Made by a program: the position numbers and the translations under genes. Below the pieces are notes generated by a model that saw nothing but the letters and a program-made list of their open reading frames with translations, did not search any database and was not told where the DNA came from. This document shows positions 6,675-7,390 of a stretch of 7,390 bases of DNA, piece after piece; within the stretch, counting starts at the first letter, position 1, and each line of letters starts with the position of its first letter. Source of the stretch: Bacteroidales bacterium UBA2716 (GTDB lineage: Bacteria; Bacteroidota; Bacteroidia; Bacteroidales; UBA932); contig DEKS01000181.1 in NCBI GenBank assembly GCA_002354005.1, forward strand, positions 1 through 7,390, in the 5' to 3' direction.

Positions 6675-7390
6675 ATGGCTTTCATCAACCCTGATTTCAT
6701 GCTCCATACGGAGACCGCCCGCAAGCTGTACCATGAGCACGCGGAAAAGATGCCCATCATTGACTATCACTGCCACCTGGTGCCGCAGCAGATAGCCCAG
6801 AACATCCAGTTCCGCGACATTACCCAGCTCTGGCTGGTGGACGGCCACTACGGAGACCACTATAAGTGGCGTGCCATGCGTGCCAACGGCGTGAGCGAGG
6901 ATTACCTCACCGGCGGCAAGTACAGCGCCTGGGAAACCTTCCAGAAATGGGCCGAGACCGTTCCGTACACCATGCGGAACCCCCTGTACCACTGGACCCA
7001 CCTGGAGCTGAGCCGAGTCTTTGGCATCGACAAACTGCTTTGCCCGGCTACCGCACGCGAGATTTTTGAGGAGTGCAACGCCAAGCTCGCTACGCCGGAA
7101 TTCCGCGGCCAGGCCCTCATCCGCAAGTTCAACGTGGAAACCGTGTGCACCACGGACGACCCTGCCGACGACCTCCGCTGGCACAAGCAGATTGCCGCCG
7201 AGCCTTTCGGCACCAAGGTGATTCCCGCCTGGCGTCCGGACAAGGCCATGGCCATCGAGGATCCCAAGGCCTACAAGGCCTACCTGGAGCAGCTGGGCGC
7301 TGCCGCCGGCATGGAGATTAACTCCTACACGGACCTGTGCGAGGCCCTGCAGAAGCGCCACGACTACTTTGCCGCCAACGGCTGCAAGCT
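6675..7390 (+). CDS. uxaC: Uronate isomerase (glucuronate/galacturonate isomerase), 5' part (3' truncated)
   Basis: The first 238 residues (plus two bases) of UxaC, EC 5.3.1.12, are present; the full protein is about 470 residues, so the gene runs off the right edge. This cytoplasmic enzyme of the amidohydrolase superfamily converts D-glucuronate to D-fructuronate and D-galacturonate to D-tagaturonate. Recognised motifs are DYHCHL (30-35, with His32 and His34 expected to bind metal), GDHYKWRAMR (60-69), NPLYHWTHLEL (102-112), TTDDP (159-163) and WRPDKA (186-191). The start MAFINPDFMLHTETARKLYH lines up with the known N-terminus of the family, so the ATG at 6675 is well supported. It has four or so extra residues before GDHYKWR compared with the E. 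coli enzyme as I recall it. It lies 75 bases after the surface lipoprotein gene, past a hairpin, and links this locus to uronic-acid catabolism. Confidence 0.97.
   Translation, partial: MAFINPDFMLHTETARKLYHEHAEKMPIIDYHCHLVPQQIAQNIQFRDITQLWLVDGHYGDHYKWRAMRANGVSEDYLTGGKYSAWETFQKWAETVPYTMRNPLYHWTHLELSRVFGIDKLLCPATAREIFEECNAKLATPEFRGQALIRKFNVETVCTTDDPADDLRWHKQIAAEPFGTKVIPAWRPDKAMAIEDPKAYKAYLEQLGAAAGMEINSYTDLCEALQKRHDYFAANGCK

Noticed and set aside
6609..7361. A 250-codon open frame on the - strand at the right end.
   Set aside because: It is a shadow of uxaC, whose + strand product aligns with the known enzyme from its first residues onward.

Overview
The window is part of a Bacteroidetes polysaccharide utilization locus (PUL), probably from a gut- or rumen-type member of the Bacteroidales. 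The evidence is an adjacent SusC/SusD pair, two lipoproteins with Bacteroidetes-style signal peptides, starts without a Shine-Dalgarno sequence, and a Bacteroidetes-like UxaC. The DNA looks moderately GC-rich (mid to high fifties percent by eye, not computed), with strong use of C- and G-ending codons. That is above Bacteroides proper and closer to Alistipes-like or uncultured rumen Bacteroidales. The genus cannot be fixed from this window.

All genes lie on the + strand. Bases 1-1416 are the 3' part of a susC-like TonB-dependent transporter gene, cut by the left edge. After a 12-base gap comes a complete susD-like lipoprotein gene (1429-3273). After a 14-base gap comes a complete 1103-residue multidomain surface lipoprotein gene (3288-6599). 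It appears to hold two N-terminal FN3-like domains, a DUF4957/DUF5123-type beta-helix region, a beta-sandwich-like module, a third FN3-like domain, and a recent tandem duplication of a 142-residue module. The next 75 bases (6600-6674) contain a strong 12-bp hairpin and an AT-rich leader. The last gene is the 5' half of uxaC, uronate isomerase (6675 to the right edge). It has no stop codon inside the window.

As a system, the first lipoprotein pair plus the large lipoprotein would capture a glycan at the cell surface and pass oligosaccharides through SusC. UxaC would then isomerise the released D-galacturonate or D-glucuronate in the cytoplasm. A uronic-acid-containing substrate is therefore likely. 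Pectin or homogalacturonan is the best guess because the DUF4957/DUF5123 type of lipoprotein is common in pectin loci, but no glycan-cleaving enzyme is visible here to confirm it. The most unusual item is the C-terminal duplication: 101 consecutive residues are identical between copies while the DNA has 16 differences, all silent.
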